Shown: positions 9,270 to 18,120, numbered from the stretch's first letter. The stretch: DNA of 64,000 nt from Bacteroidaceae bacterium (GCA_016291905.1 JAEEZS010000061.1:1-64000), one strand, 5' to 3'. Numbers and translations are program-made. The notes: a model not told the origin generated them from the letters alone.

Positions 9270-10502
9270 ATGCTCTACCTCCTCGGCATATTGATAGAAG
9301 TTGCCGTCCTTTTCTACTTGGAACGGAAGGCATGGGGAACAATGCTCACCCCGCTCAATATCCTTATGCTGCCCTATGTTGCCGTTCTATTTATTTCAGT
9401 AGGGATGTCAGGCCATTCGGGCTTTGTGGAGTTCTATTATCCCAGTATCCTGCTATGGAACGTTGGATTGGTGTTTTTTGCCCTGCCTAGCTTCCTTTTG
9501 GCCGGTTATGCCCATCGTAATGGCTATGAAGTCCGTACGACGGTCATCAGCGACGATACTCTCCCCCGTATCTTTGTCGTCGTTGGTGTAGTATTAGTTG
9601 GGATGATGATGCTACATCTGTTTAGCACTGTGCGTAGTTCAAAGTTCATGATTGGCTCGGACGAATTTGCTGAGGAGTTTGTTGGATTTGGTTTTTGGGG
9701 ACACCTGAAGCATTTCTGCAGCATCATGCTGATGCTTTACATTTTTTACCTTAACAAGCAACGACGCTGGCTGTGGCTGCTTATCATTCCTTTGATGGTT
9801 GTCAGTGTTATCAATATGGTTAAAGGAGCGATCATCATTCCTTGCGTGGTAGGTGTGATGCTTCGTATAGCTTCTGGAAAGACGAAGATAACGCCCCGAC
9901 TTGTTGTCATGGTGGCCATTAGTGCCGTAGCCGTGTTTTTTGTCACCTTCCTTCTGGCCATTGTTGTAGTGAATGAGATTGCCGTTAACGAAGGCGTTGT
10001 GCTTTGGATTTTCCAACGTTTCGTCCACTACTTCTCCTCGGGTACGCTTGGGTTAAGCATGGACATGGAACTCGGGTTCCCCGACCGAGGCCCTTTCACC
10101 GTCATCTGGACACCGTTTATCAATATCATTAATCAGATTTCCGGTAATGGCGAGGTGCTTTCGCCCGTCAATCCCACCTATCATTTCACGGGCATCAGCC
10201 TCACCAACGTCCGCACGTTCTTCGGTACGCTGTTCATCTATACCGACTTTTTCCAGTTTGCCCTTTATACAATGGGATTGAGCGCTATTTGCTACACGCT
10301 CAAGTTGCTCTCCGTCCGTTTTTCCAACCTCTTCACGAATACCATCTACTACTACTATTGTGCCCTGCTGGCTATGGGATGGTTTGAGTTCTATTTCTTC
10401 CACCTCGATGTCATTGAGACGCCTGTCATGATTATACTGCTCCACGTCATTTACGGACTTGTGGGAAGAACATTCACCATTAAATCGTTGAAGACCGTAT
10501 GA
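9270..10502 (+). CDS. Wzy-like polysaccharide polymerase, locus 1
   Basis: A polytopic membrane protein of about 410 residues with some ten hydrophobic segments and a large loop (about 255-320) between membrane blocks, the layout of O-antigen/capsule polymerases. Such enzymes join lipid-linked repeat units at the periplasmic face. Sequence conservation in this class is poor, so the call rests on topology and on position between the Wzz-like and glycosyltransferase genes. I place the start at ATG 9270; a TTG directly before it is possible. The stop overlaps the next start as ATGA, implying translational coupling. Confidence 0.82.
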   Translation: MLYLLGILIEVAVLFYLERKAWGTMLTPLNILMLPYVAVLFISVGMSGHSGFVEFYYPSILLWNVGLVFFALPSFLLAGYAHRNGYEVRTTVISDDTLPRIFVVVGVVLVGMMMLHLFSTVRSSKFMIGSDEFAEEFVGFGFWGHLKHFCSIMLMLYIFYLNKQRRWLWLLIIPLMVVSVINMVKGAIIIPCVVGVMLRIASGKTKITPRLVVMVAISAVAVFFVTFLLAIVVVNEIAVNEGVVLWIFQRFVHYFSSGTLGLSMDMELGFPDRGPFTVIWTPFINIINQISGNGEVLSPVNPTYHFTGISLTNVRTFFGTLFIYTDFFQFALYTMGLSAICYTLKLLSVRFSNLFTNTIYYYYCALLAMGWFEFYFFHLDVIETPVMIILLHVIYGLVGRTFTIKSLKTV

Positions 10503-11473
10503 CCGTCGTTATTCTGATAAACTGGAACGGGGCAGACGACACCATAGCCTGCCTGCAATCCCTTGCGGGAGCTGCGGGCGATTTCCGCATAGTGGTAGCA
10601 GACAACGGCTCGGAGGACGATAGTGTGGCTCGCATCCAGGCCTTCCTTGCCTCGGAGGCTTGGACGGCTTCGTCGGCGCACGAGGCGGAGTTGTTGCCGT
10701 TGGGGCACAACTGGGGCTTTGCTGTGGGCAACAACAAGGCGATTGCCTATGCCCGCCGTTACCAGCCTGAAAGCTATGTGCTGCTCAACAACGATACGGA
10801 AGTGGCTCCGGACTTTATGCTGAAACTCCAGGACTACCGTCAAACCTGTCCCGACGTGAAGGTGATAGGACCGCTCATCTGCTATTGGAACGAGAAGAAC
10901 CGCATCTGGTCGTGTGGTGGAAAACTTACCTTTGGCACACGGAAAGCATATTTCAAAGATTATAGGCTTCAACCTTCTGATTCAGATAATCATTTGATAA
11001 TGACCGACCGAAGTCCTTTGCCCGTGACATTCATTTCCGGTTGTGCCTTGCTTGCCGACGCCTCGCTGGTGGATGAGGAGGGCCGACTGCTCACGGAGCG
11101 TTTCTTCTTTGGTGAGGAGGACTATGAGTTCGCCCATCGTATGCGTAGGGCGGGAGAGAAGATGACCCTCGTGCGCGAGGCGGTCGTCTATCACAAGGTG
11201 GCATCAGCAGCCAGACGGATGGCAAACAGACGGCTGGGACGCGACTATATGTACTACCTGGGACGTCTTATCGTTGCGAGGCTCAATTACACCCCCCTGC
11301 AATTCTGGCTGATACGTTGCCTCAGCCTGCCTGGTTGCTACAAGTATTTCAAGGCTGACGGACTGTCGTCGCGCGAAGCTCTGCGCCTGGTACGCCGACT
11401 GATGCACGACGCCCGCACCAAAGAGGGCATAACGTACGATGACTTTTTGAGCTATAATTCCATGAACAGATGA
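10499..11473 (+). CDS. Family 2 glycosyltransferase, locus 1
   Basis: GT-A fold glycosyltransferase with the N-terminal signature TVVILINWNGADDTIACL, a nucleotide-binding stretch VVADNGSEDD, and the DXD-like LNNDTEVAPDF near residue 100. A later FFGEEDYEFAHRMRRAG segment is typical of rhamnosyltransferase-like GT2 enzymes (WcaA/RfbF-like). It should add one sugar to the lipid-linked repeat unit at the cytoplasmic face. It overlaps the preceding polymerase by 4 bp and the following flippase by 4 bp. Donor and acceptor are not predictable. Confidence 0.92.
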   Translation: MTVVILINWNGADDTIACLQSLAGAAGDFRIVVADNGSEDDSVARIQAFLASEAWTASSAHEAELLPLGHNWGFAVGNNKAIAYARRYQPESYVLLNNDTEVAPDFMLKLQDYRQTCPDVKVIGPLICYWNEKNRIWSCGGKLTFGTRKAYFKDYRLQPSDSDNHLIMTDRSPLPVTFISGCALLADASLVDEEGRLLTERFFFGEEDYEFAHRMRRAGEKMTLVREAVVYHKVASAARRMANRRLGRDYMYYLGRLIVARLNYTPLQFWLIRCLSLPGCYKYFKADGLSSREALRLVRRLMHDARTKEGITYDDFLSYNSMNR

Positions 11474-12687
11474 GCAAGAGCAAACGACAGGTATTGGTGC
11501 TATATGCTGCCACATTCGTGGGAGCCATACTGAACTTCGTGGCATCGAAGATCAATACCGATGTGCTCGATACGGTGTCCTACGGTAACGTGCGTTACGT
11601 CATGAACATCGTCCAGCTGCTGTCGTGGGTGGTGCTGTTCGGCTGGTTCATGTCAGGCAGCCGCCTTTTGGCGCTCTCTGATGACCCCAAACGCAGCGCT
11701 CGCATTCGTGGAATGCTTGTTTGCTATCTGGGCATTGCTGCTGCTTTGCTTACTGCGGGAACAGCTGTGGCAGGATTGTTGCATGGGACGGAACTTCGAA
11801 TGCTTTTCCTCTGTGCACTTCCTGTCTGTTTTTATCCTTTACTGACGAATTATATGAACACTACGGCGCAGGGCGACAACCACATCTTCCGCTTGGCTCT
11901 GGCTCGCGTGCTGCCTGTTCTCTGTTTCATCCCTGTTGCGCTGTTGGTCTATCGACGTGTTGACGTCGTTGATAGCCGTACGGTACTTTGGCTCCATTGG
12001 GGCATCTGCTCGGCGGTGCTGGTTGCCATAGTCATTTCTACCTGTCCTTCGTTCCGAAACCTGAAACCCCTGTTTGCCGACCTCCGACAAGAGAATCGCG
12101 ACTATGGCATTCATCTCTATTACGGTTCGTTGGCGATGGTGGCTACGAACTACCTGTCAGGTGTAACTTTGGGAATCTTCGACGACAATAACGCCAATGT
12201 GGGCTTTTTCACGTTGGCACTTTCGCTGGCGCAACCCATCTCCTATCTGCCAGGCATCGTGGGGACGACGTTCTTCAAGCGGTTTGTCCACGAGCCGTGT
12301 ATCCCCCGGCGTGTGATGTGGCTGACGTTAGCCATCACCATGCTGTCGTGCTTGGGATTCATTCTGCTGATTGGTCCTGTGGTCAGTCTCTACGACGCCT
12401 CCTATCATGTGGTGGCCCGCTATGCCGCATGGCTTGCTGTGGGCTTCAGCCTGCACGGCGTGGGCGATATGATAAACCGCTATCTCGGCTCGCATGGGCA
12501 GGGGCGCAGCATCCGCGACAGCAGTTTCGCCTGTGGCGCGGTAAAGATTCTGGGCTCATTCCTGTTGGTATGGTTGTGGAGCGTCAAAGGCGCCATACTG
12601 ACTGCTGTGCTCAGTTCGGCGGTCTATACCCTCACGTTGTACCTCAACTATCGGCGGTTTGTAAATAATCAAATGGTAAAATCGTAA
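11470..12687 (+). CDS. Wzx-like flippase, locus 1
   Basis: A 405-residue protein with about twelve hydrophobic segments and the N-terminal pattern of the MOP/polysaccharide transporter superfamily (LVLYAATFVGAILNFVASK, followed by VSYGNVRYVMNIVQLLSW). It should move undecaprenyl-linked repeat units from the inner to the outer face of the cytoplasmic membrane. Its start overlaps the preceding GT2 by 4 bp. The sequence is divergent from standard Wzx, so the call relies on topology, the N-terminal pattern and its place in a Wzx/Wzy-type locus. Confidence 0.85.
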   Translation: MSKSKRQVLVLYAATFVGAILNFVASKINTDVLDTVSYGNVRYVMNIVQLLSWVVLFGWFMSGSRLLALSDDPKRSARIRGMLVCYLGIAAALLTAGTAVAGLLHGTELRMLFLCALPVCFYPLLTNYMNTTAQGDNHIFRLALARVLPVLCFIPVALLVYRRVDVVDSRTVLWLHWGICSAVLVAIVISTCPSFRNLKPLFADLRQENRDYGIHLYYGSLAMVATNYLSGVTLGIFDDNNANVGFFTLALSLAQPISYLPGIVGTTFFKRFVHEPCIPRRVMWLTLAITMLSCLGFILLIGPVVSLYDASYHVVARYAAWLAVGFSLHGVGDMINRYLGSHGQGRSIRDSSFACGAVKILGSFLLVWLWSVKGAILTAVLSSAVYTLTLYLNYRRFVNNQMVKS

Positions 12688-12693
12688 AACGCT

Positions 12694-13734
12694 ATGAAGA
12701 GTTTGTTTTTCATCGGTGCATTGGATTATCCGAATATCCCCCAGGCGGGCGATGCCGTGAAGAACCGTTATCTGCTCTCCTTTTTTAAGGATATGCTGAA
12801 GACGGTGGACTATGTCGATACGCAGCGATGGAAACGCGACCCCCGTATTCTCATTCGCGTCGTGTGGCGTCTGCTCTTCCGCCGTTACGAAAACATCGTC
12901 ATCTCCACGTCCAACGTGAGCGCCTATCGTCTGATTCGGCTGACTACGTCGTTGCATTTGCCCAGCCGCATCTATTACTTCATGATAGCCGGCTATACGC
13001 CCGTGAAAATCAAGCAGGGCATCTACAAGGCCGAGCCGTTCCACAGGTTAGAGCGCATTATCGTGGAGGCCGACAAAGTGGCCGCCCTCTATCACGAGGT
13101 GGGGATTGACAACACGCTGAGGCTCTATAACTTCAAGCCTGTCTATTACGTCCCCAACCCCGATGTTCCCCATACGGGTGAGAAGGTCCGCTTTGTGTTC
13201 CTTTCCCGCCTGACGGAGCTGAAGGGAATCTTCCATATCCTGGAGTCCGTTCGTCAGCTTAATGCCGAAGGCTTACAGGTGCGGTTTGAGGTTGACTTCT
13301 ATGGACGTATGGATGCCGATGTGCAAGAGCGTTTCCTGACGGAATGTGATGCCTTGCCCAACGTACAGTACAAGGGCTTCCTACAGTTGAACGACGCGCC
13401 TGGCTTCCGGCTGCTTTCGGAATACGACGCCATGCTCTTTCCCACCATGCATCCCACGGAGGGCTTCCCGGGCGTGATAGCCGATGCTGCCATAGCCGCT
13501 CTGCCGGTGATAGCCTCCAACTGGAGCTATGCCGAGGAGATTATCGGCGACGGCCAATGCGGACTGCTGTTCCCGACGGGCGACAACGAGGCCTTGACGG
13601 CGGTCATGCGTCGGGTGATAGCCGACCGTTCCATCCTCCAGCCCATGCGGAAGAGGGCGCTCGAACGTTCACACCTCTACGATGTGAACGCCGTACTGAC
13701 CGATGAACTGATTGACAAACTCAGGATGAGATGA
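12694..13734 (+). CDS. Family 4 (GT-B) glycosyltransferase, locus 1
   Basis: The C-terminal half carries the hallmarks of Glycos_transf_1: VFLSRLTELKGIFHILESV, followed by PTMHPTEGFPGVIADA with the E-x7-type donor-binding motif, and PVIASNWSYAEEIIGDGQCG. The N-terminal half is a less conserved acceptor domain. It should add a sugar by a retaining mechanism to the locus 1 repeat unit. It begins 6 bp after the flippase stop and overlaps the next gene by 4 bp, so it belongs to the same transcript. The substrate is unknown. Confidence 0.92.
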   Translation: MKSLFFIGALDYPNIPQAGDAVKNRYLLSFFKDMLKTVDYVDTQRWKRDPRILIRVVWRLLFRRYENIVISTSNVSAYRLIRLTTSLHLPSRIYYFMIAGYTPVKIKQGIYKAEPFHRLERIIVEADKVAALYHEVGIDNTLRLYNFKPVYYVPNPDVPHTGEKVRFVFLSRLTELKGIFHILESVRQLNAEGLQVRFEVDFYGRMDADVQERFLTECDALPNVQYKGFLQLNDAPGFRLLSEYDAMLFPTMHPTEGFPGVIADAAIAALPVIASNWSYAEEIIGDGQCGLLFPTGDNEALTAVMRRVIADRSILQPMRKRALERSHLYDVNAVLTDELIDKLRMR

Positions 13735-14615
13735 AGAAACTGTTGAAACATCTAGCCGCCTGTCTGGGACGCCGCCATCCCGAGTGGCTCGTGCGCCTCC
13801 GCTATCTGGCGCGCTTCCACAAACGGATAGACCTGAACCCCCCGAAGGATTTGAATGAGAAGATACAGTATCTCTCGCTGCGTACCGACACGTCGGTCTG
13901 GACGCGGTTGTCAGACAAGTATGCCGTGAGGGACTACGTCCGCGAGTGTGGCCTGGAGTCCATTCTGAACACGCTCTATGGCGTGTGGGACAATGCCGAC
14001 GCTATAGATTTCGACATCCTTCCGCAGCAGTTTATCCTCAAGGCTACGCATGGATCGGGCGACGGTTTCGTGGTGACGGACAAGACTCAGCTGGATGTCC
14101 GGGAGGTACGTCGCGTCTTCCGTCGGACGTTGAAGGAGACCTATGGCCTGGCTGAGGGCAACCTGCACTACTCGCGCATCACCCCCCGCGTAATTGCCGA
14201 GGCGCTGTTGGTCAACGACGAGTGGTCGTCACGCTACTCCACCTCGCTCATCGACTACAAGTTCTGGTGCTTCAACGGACGGGCACACTACATCCTCATC
14301 TGCACCAATCGCACAGGAACCAACAAATCCGAGCTGATGACGTACGACACCTCCTGGAATCCCCATCCCGAATACTGCGTCTTCAACAGTCATTACTTGC
14401 AGGGCGAGCCCATTCCACCTCCCCCCAATCTCGCCGAAATGCTGGAGGTTTCAGAGCGGTTGGCAGCGCCGTTCCCCGTTGTTCGTGTGGACCTCTACAG
14501 TTTGAACGGGCGCATCGTCTTCGGCGAGATGACATTCACCTCATTGGGCGGATTTATGAACTACTACACCCCCGCATTCCTCCAAAAAGCAGGCTCGCTT
14601 ATCAATTTGCCATAA
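13731..14615 (+). CDS. TupA-like ATP-grasp protein
   Basis: The 294 residues match the TupA-like ATP-grasp family (PF14305): DLNEKIQYLSL and LSDKYAVRDYV near the N-terminus, FILKATHGSGDGFVVTDK as the ATP-binding loop, DYKFWCFNGRAHYILIC, and the terminal metal-binding stretch VRVDLYSLNGRIVFGEMTF. Members form amide or peptide-like bonds and are frequent in capsule and teichuronopeptide clusters. Here it could attach an amino acid or similar substituent to a uronic acid or amino sugar. It overlaps the preceding GT4 by 4 bp. The specific reaction is inference. Confidence 0.85.
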   Translation: MKKLLKHLAACLGRRHPEWLVRLRYLARFHKRIDLNPPKDLNEKIQYLSLRTDTSVWTRLSDKYAVRDYVRECGLESILNTLYGVWDNADAIDFDILPQQFILKATHGSGDGFVVTDKTQLDVREVRRVFRRTLKETYGLAEGNLHYSRITPRVIAEALLVNDEWSSRYSTSLIDYKFWCFNGRAHYILICTNRTGTNKSELMTYDTSWNPHPEYCVFNSHYLQGEPIPPPPNLAEMLEVSERLAAPFPVVRVDLYSLNGRIVFGEMTFTSLGGFMNYYTPAFLQKAGSLINLP

Positions 14616-14620
14616 AATAA

Positions 14621-14652
14621 TTTGGCTGTTCTTTTAAAATGCGTTACTTTTG
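14621..14652 (+). promoter_or_regulatory. Bacteroidetes promoter for the last locus 1 glycosyltransferase
   Basis: TTTG at 14621-14624, 20-bp spacer, TACTTTTG at 14645-14652. It lies directly after the TupA-like stop and 16 bp before the next ATG, so the final GT2 gene can be expressed on its own with a very short leader. Confidence 0.7.
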
Positions 14653-14668
14653 CAGCCGATTTTAAAAA

Positions 14669-15478
14669 ATGGAGATGCAAAAGCCTACTGAAGAACTGGT
14701 TTCGGTCATCATGCCTACCTACAACGAAAGCCTTTTGTTGGCTGACAGTATTCGTAGTGTGTTGGCACAGACATACCGCAATCTGGAACTTCTCATTACG
14801 GACGATGCCTCGTCAAACCAATCTGTACGGGACATGCTGCTGCAGTTTCAGCAGGAGGACAGCCGGGTGCGGCTTTTCTTCCTCGACACCAACTGCGGCC
14901 CGGGGCTTGCCCGCAACATCTCCATCCAGCAGGCCGAAGGGCGGTTCATAGCCTTCTGCGACAGCGACGACTGCTGGATGCCCGAGAAACTGGAGCGTCA
15001 GGTGGCCTTCATGAAGGAGCACGACTGCTGCCTCAGCTACTCCTCCTACTATCAGCGCAACCCCGAGGGCAAGATTGTCGGTATCGTCCGCAGTCCGGCC
15101 ACGCTCACGTTCCGCCAGCTGATGCACGACAACAAAATCGGCTGTTCCACAGCCATGTTCGATACCACGAAGTACGGCAAGTTCTTCATGCCCACCATCC
15201 GGCGCCGTCAGGACTGGGCACTCTTCCTCAGCATACTGCAGAAGTGCGGCAAGGCCTACGGCATACAGGAGCCGCTCACGTATTACTGTCTGCGAAGCGG
15301 TTCCGTGTCAAGGGCAAAGCGCCTCTCCCTCGTCCACTACAACGCCTCCGTCTATCAACAACTGCTCGGCTACTCGAAGTTGAGGTCCTACCTCTATCTT
15401 TTCTTCATCTTCATCCCCACCTATCTCGCCAAGCGTGCGAAGATTTGGCTTGACAGCCGCAAGTACAGAAAGCAATAA
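14669..15478 (+). CDS. Family 2 glycosyltransferase with own promoter
   Basis: GT-A enzyme with SVIMPTYNESLLLADSIRSV, the donor-binding LLITDDASSN, and the metal-binding FCDSDDCWMPEKL near residue 100. The C-terminus has hydrophobic and basic residues (YLYLFFIFIPTYLAKRAKIW), suggesting membrane association. The family match is close to the WcaA-type GT2 enzymes of capsule clusters. Unlike the upstream genes it is separated by 53 bp containing a full promoter, so it may be an addition to the operon. It is the last gene of locus 1. The sugar transferred is unknown. Confidence 0.92.
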   Translation: MEMQKPTEELVSVIMPTYNESLLLADSIRSVLAQTYRNLELLITDDASSNQSVRDMLLQFQQEDSRVRLFFLDTNCGPGLARNISIQQAEGRFIAFCDSDDCWMPEKLERQVAFMKEHDCCLSYSSYYQRNPEGKIVGIVRSPATLTFRQLMHDNKIGCSTAMFDTTKYGKFFMPTIRRRQDWALFLSILQKCGKAYGIQEPLTYYCLRSGSVSRAKRLSLVHYNASVYQQLLGYSKLRSYLYLFFIFIPTYLAKRAKIWLDSRKYRKQ

Positions 15479-15532
15479 GGCCCTCTTTCAGAAATAGTAG
15501 GAGGGGATTCCATTATCCATTATCGTCCCCAT

Positions 15533-15715
15533 GTGATACAGTTTATACAGAATACAGTTTTTTAGGGAGCATACATTGATGTGAAAAAAAAGAGAGAATA
15601 GATTTTTAATATATATATAATTATATATAATTATATATATATTAAATTTTTTCTTGTCACTTTTTGGACAGTGTGTATGCTCATGAGAAAACTGTATTCT
15701 GTATAACTGTATCAC
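15533..15715. repeat. Long imperfect inverted repeat around an AT-only core
   Basis: The left arm (15533-15575) and right arm (15674-15715) are reverse complements over about 42 bp, with one indel and five clustered mismatches. Each arm contains repeated ATACAG units (three in the left arm). Between them lies a core that includes a 40-bp run of almost pure AT (15608-15648). No credible gene is encoded. It could be a cruciform, a large terminator after locus 1, or a non-autonomous mobile element. The other DNA between 15479 and 15975 holds only a promoter match at 15893. Confidence 0.75.
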
Positions 15716-15892
15716 TCCCGCGTCCGGGGCGTGCGCTGACGTAGTGTTCAAATTTCATAACGCAGTGGAATGAAAACCCATCGCAGTGGACGGTAAAAAT
15801 AACGCCCTAGAATGAAAAACAACGCCGTGCGCCGCTGCCGGGCTGCCCCGAGGAAAAAGCACCTATTTTTAGGTTGCTTTTGGGGAATAGAA

Positions 15893-15924
15893 TTTGGCAG
15901 GCTACGGAAGACATTGTATCTTTG
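15893..15924 (+). promoter_or_regulatory. Consensus promoter without an obvious downstream gene
   Basis: TTTG at 15893-15896, 20-bp spacer, TATCTTTG at 15917-15924: a full consensus match. The plus-strand transcript would run antisense into the lipoprotein gene that ends at 15976. No plus-strand ORF with coding character follows. Confidence 0.55.
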
Positions 15925-15975
15925 CAACGGAAACAGAACGCAGAGCTAGATTGCAGATTGAGGATTGCGCGACGA

Positions 15976-16425
15976 TTAGTATTTCCGCAGGCGGAGGCAC
16001 GAGGACTCGTTTTCCAGCGTCATCTCTCGCTTTGTCATCCGGAGGGCAAACGAGACGGGCTGGGCGTAGATGCCGAAGGCTGAAAGGTGTTCAGCAGGGG
16101 CGGGGGTGGTCTCCTGGGGATTGGTATAGTGATAGACGTAGAAGGTGCTGAACCGCAGCGAATCGCCCTGCTGGACAAACGAGCCGATATACTCGTAACC
16201 CAGGAAACCGGTATTATGGTCCTCGGTAAGGTAGGAGAGCTTCACCAGCTCGCAATCGAAACTGATGTAAAGCCGACCCTCGGGGTTTGTAACCGTTCCC
16301 GTAGCCCTGTTCTCCACCGAGCAGACTTGCCAGAACCCGTCGAAAACGGAGTAGCGCACGTTTTTCTCGCAAGATGCTAACAGGAGAAACAGGCTCAGGA
16401 GGAGTATGATTCGGGACTTCTTCAT
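15976..16425 (-). CDS. Small lipocalin-like lipoprotein
   Basis: About 149 residues. I choose the ATG at 16425 because it gives a classic lipoprotein signal (MKKSRIILLLSLFLLLASC, Cys 19); an in-frame start 30 bp upstream lies inside the heptamer repeat. After the lipid-anchor Cys the protein is beta-rich (FDGFWQVCSVENR, GRLYISFDCELVKL, LRFSTFYVYHY), resembling the lipocalin-like/DUF5004-type small lipoproteins of Bacteroidales. It lies downstream of the Wzi-like gene on the same strand, separated only by the repeat. Its role is unknown; an envelope role linked to the polysaccharide is possible. Confidence 0.75.
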   Translation of the reverse strand: MKKSRIILLLSLFLLLASCEKNVRYSVFDGFWQVCSVENRATGTVTNPEGRLYISFDCELVKLSYLTEDHNTGFLGYEYIGSFVQQGDSLRFSTFYVYHYTNPQETTPAPAEHLSAFGIYAQPVSFALRMTKREMTLENESSCLRLRKY

Positions 16426-16431
16426 CTTCAA

Positions 16432-16495
16432 TCTATAATAATCTTCAATCTTCAATTTTCAATCTTCAATCTTCAATCTTCAATCTTCAATCTCT
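16432..16495. repeat. Heptamer repeat TTCAATC between lipoprotein and Wzi-like genes
   Basis: About seven near-perfect tandem copies of CTTCAAT (plus strand; ATTGAAG on the coding strand). The repeat begins inside the upstream coding region: the last residues of the Wzi-like protein (RLKIED) and its TGA stop are written by repeat units. Confidence 0.85.
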
Positions 16496-18059
16496 TCCTG
16501 ATGCCTATTTGTACGCCGAAGTTGTTGCCCAGACGGGGGCTGCGGTCGAGGGCGACAGCCGCGGTGCCCGCCCATCCATTAAGCTGCTGTGGCGCCCAGG
16601 TGACCTCGGCCAACGTGCTGAGGGTGTTCTGCGGGTCGGGAAGCGGATCCATATACGAGCCCCACGAACGGACAAACGTGCCTAACAGCCTGTAGCACAG
16701 CGTTGTCGTCGGGTTTCCGGCAAGCCCCAGGTGGAAGGCGCGAAGGCGCGTGTCGGTGTTGATGATGGTGTGGTCGGCATTGTAGAGCGGGCTGTAGAGC
16801 AGGGGAGAGCCTGCCGTCATGCCGTGGTGCTGGTAGGAGGGGTAGCTGCTGTTGTAGTAGTAGCAGGCGAAGCCGTGGATGCTGGCTGGGAGCGTAGCGG
16901 TGGAGCTGTGGTGGATGCTGCCGCATTGGTCGCGTGTGGTGTTGTATTCCACTACGATGCTGCCGACGAAGGGGTTACGCGGGAGGGTGGCCTCCAACCC
17001 GTAGAGCCCGTCGAACCAAGGATAGGCTATCCACACGTGGGGATTTCCTGCCATGTCGCGCGTCTTGTTCCAGGGGGTCATCCCAGTGCGCCCGTCGAAG
17101 TAGTGTTCGTAGTAGGCACGCAGTCCCCAATCCGTTGCCTCGTAGTTGAGCGCTGTGTGGATGCTGCCGAAGTGATTACCCGCAGCGTTGTTCTGGTCGG
17201 AAACGGTGGAGCCGTCGCCTCCGCTGAGGGGAAGAAGCGCCTTCAGGAAGTCTGCCGGACGTTTGGGGTTGGCATAGAGCAGCTTGTCCTCATCGGCCGT
17301 GTTGAGTCGTATGTCGTGTTCCCATAGTTCCCCGCCAAACTGACAATTCATCTCAAAACCAATCTCCAGCGATAGGGGGCTGACCTCCTGCTTTCCCACG
17401 CGGAAGAAGAAACTCTTCTCGTGAAAGAGTGCTCCCTGCGTGTAGAGTGCGTAGCGCGCGGGAACGACAAACTGGCGCTGGAAGGCATCGTCGGTGGTTC
17501 GTCCGTAGCTGACGAATCCCTTCACGCTGAACCAATCGTTGAAGACGAAAGGTACCACAGCGTAGTCGTAGATACCGAAGCGAATCTGGGGAATGGGGCG
17601 TGCATTTCCGCTCCAGGTCATACCGCCCGACGAGAGCAGCGCATTCTTGCCCTGCGAGGCGTGCTCGCGGCTGCCAATCGTCATTTGCCAGCAGCCATAG
17701 CGAACCCCCGCATAGCATTGTTGAAGGACAAATTGTGGGTCACCCCATCTTGGGGCTTCACTTCCCCCTATACCTATATTTATATTATTAAGCGTTCCAA
17801 AAGCCACATCGGCACCACACTCCCAATCGAATCCATGTTCCTTCCGGTAGTTTCGTATGGCTGAAGAGCGCAGATAGGCACTGTTTCGCTCCAGCGACAC
17901 AAGCCCGTGACGGTTTGCCGTCAGCCAGAACGGCGCATGCTCCCCCCTTCCGACGGTTACGTTTGTTCCCACATCGAACGTCCACGCCGCATCCTCAGCC
18001 CACGCCAACGACGTGGAGAGCGAGATGAGAAGCCATAGGAACAACTCTATTTTTTTCAC
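16473..18059 (-). CDS. Wzi-like capsule assembly outer-membrane protein
   Basis: A 528-residue beta-barrel protein of the capsule assembly Wzi family (PF14052). It has a signal peptide ending SLAWAEDA, the start of the mature barrel (GTNVTVGRGEHAPFWLTANR), GSREHASQGKNALLSSGGM, and many alternating aromatic beta-strand segments up to a C-terminal GNNFGVQIGIRKRLK. Wzi proteins anchor or organise capsule on the cell surface, which suits the adjacent locus 1. I choose the GTG at 18059 because it starts a normal signal peptide (VKKIELFLWLLISLS); a TTG 15 bp further up lies in repeat sequence. The last residues and stop are encoded by heptamer repeats. Confidence 0.88.
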   Translation of the reverse strand: MKKIELFLWLLISLSTSLAWAEDAAWTFDVGTNVTVGRGEHAPFWLTANRHGLVSLERNSAYLRSSAIRNYRKEHGFDWECGADVAFGTLNNINIGIGGSEAPRWGDPQFVLQQCYAGVRYGCWQMTIGSREHASQGKNALLSSGGMTWSGNARPIPQIRFGIYDYAVVPFVFNDWFSVKGFVSYGRTTDDAFQRQFVVPARYALYTQGALFHEKSFFFRVGKQEVSPLSLEIGFEMNCQFGGELWEHDIRLNTADEDKLLYANPKRPADFLKALLPLSGGDGSTVSDQNNAAGNHFGSIHTALNYEATDWGLRAYYEHYFDGRTGMTPWNKTRDMAGNPHVWIAYPWFDGLYGLEATLPRNPFVGSIVVEYNTTRDQCGSIHHSSTATLPASIHGFACYYYNSSYPSYQHHGMTAGSPLLYSPLYNADHTIINTDTRLRAFHLGLAGNPTTTLCYRLLGTFVRSWGSYMDPLPDPQNTLSTLAEVTWAPQQLNGWAGTAAVALDRSPRLGNNFGVQIGIRKRLKIED

Positions 18060-18061
18060 AG

Positions 18062-18120
18062 TCAGAATCTTCAATTTTCAATCTTCAATCTTCAATCTCT
18101 AATTTCTAATCTATCATCTC
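18062..18120. repeat. Heptamer-type repeat upstream of the Wzi-like gene
   Basis: Copies of TTCAATC grade into degenerate CTAATTT/CTAATCT units. The array begins at the stop codon of the YrdC-family gene, so this spacer is almost wholly repeat. Confidence 0.75.

Noticed and set aside
15488..15751. An 87-residue minus-strand ORF across the long inverted repeat
   Set aside because: Low-complexity translation (runs of I, Y, N) produced by the AT core and by the palindrome; no promoter or start context.
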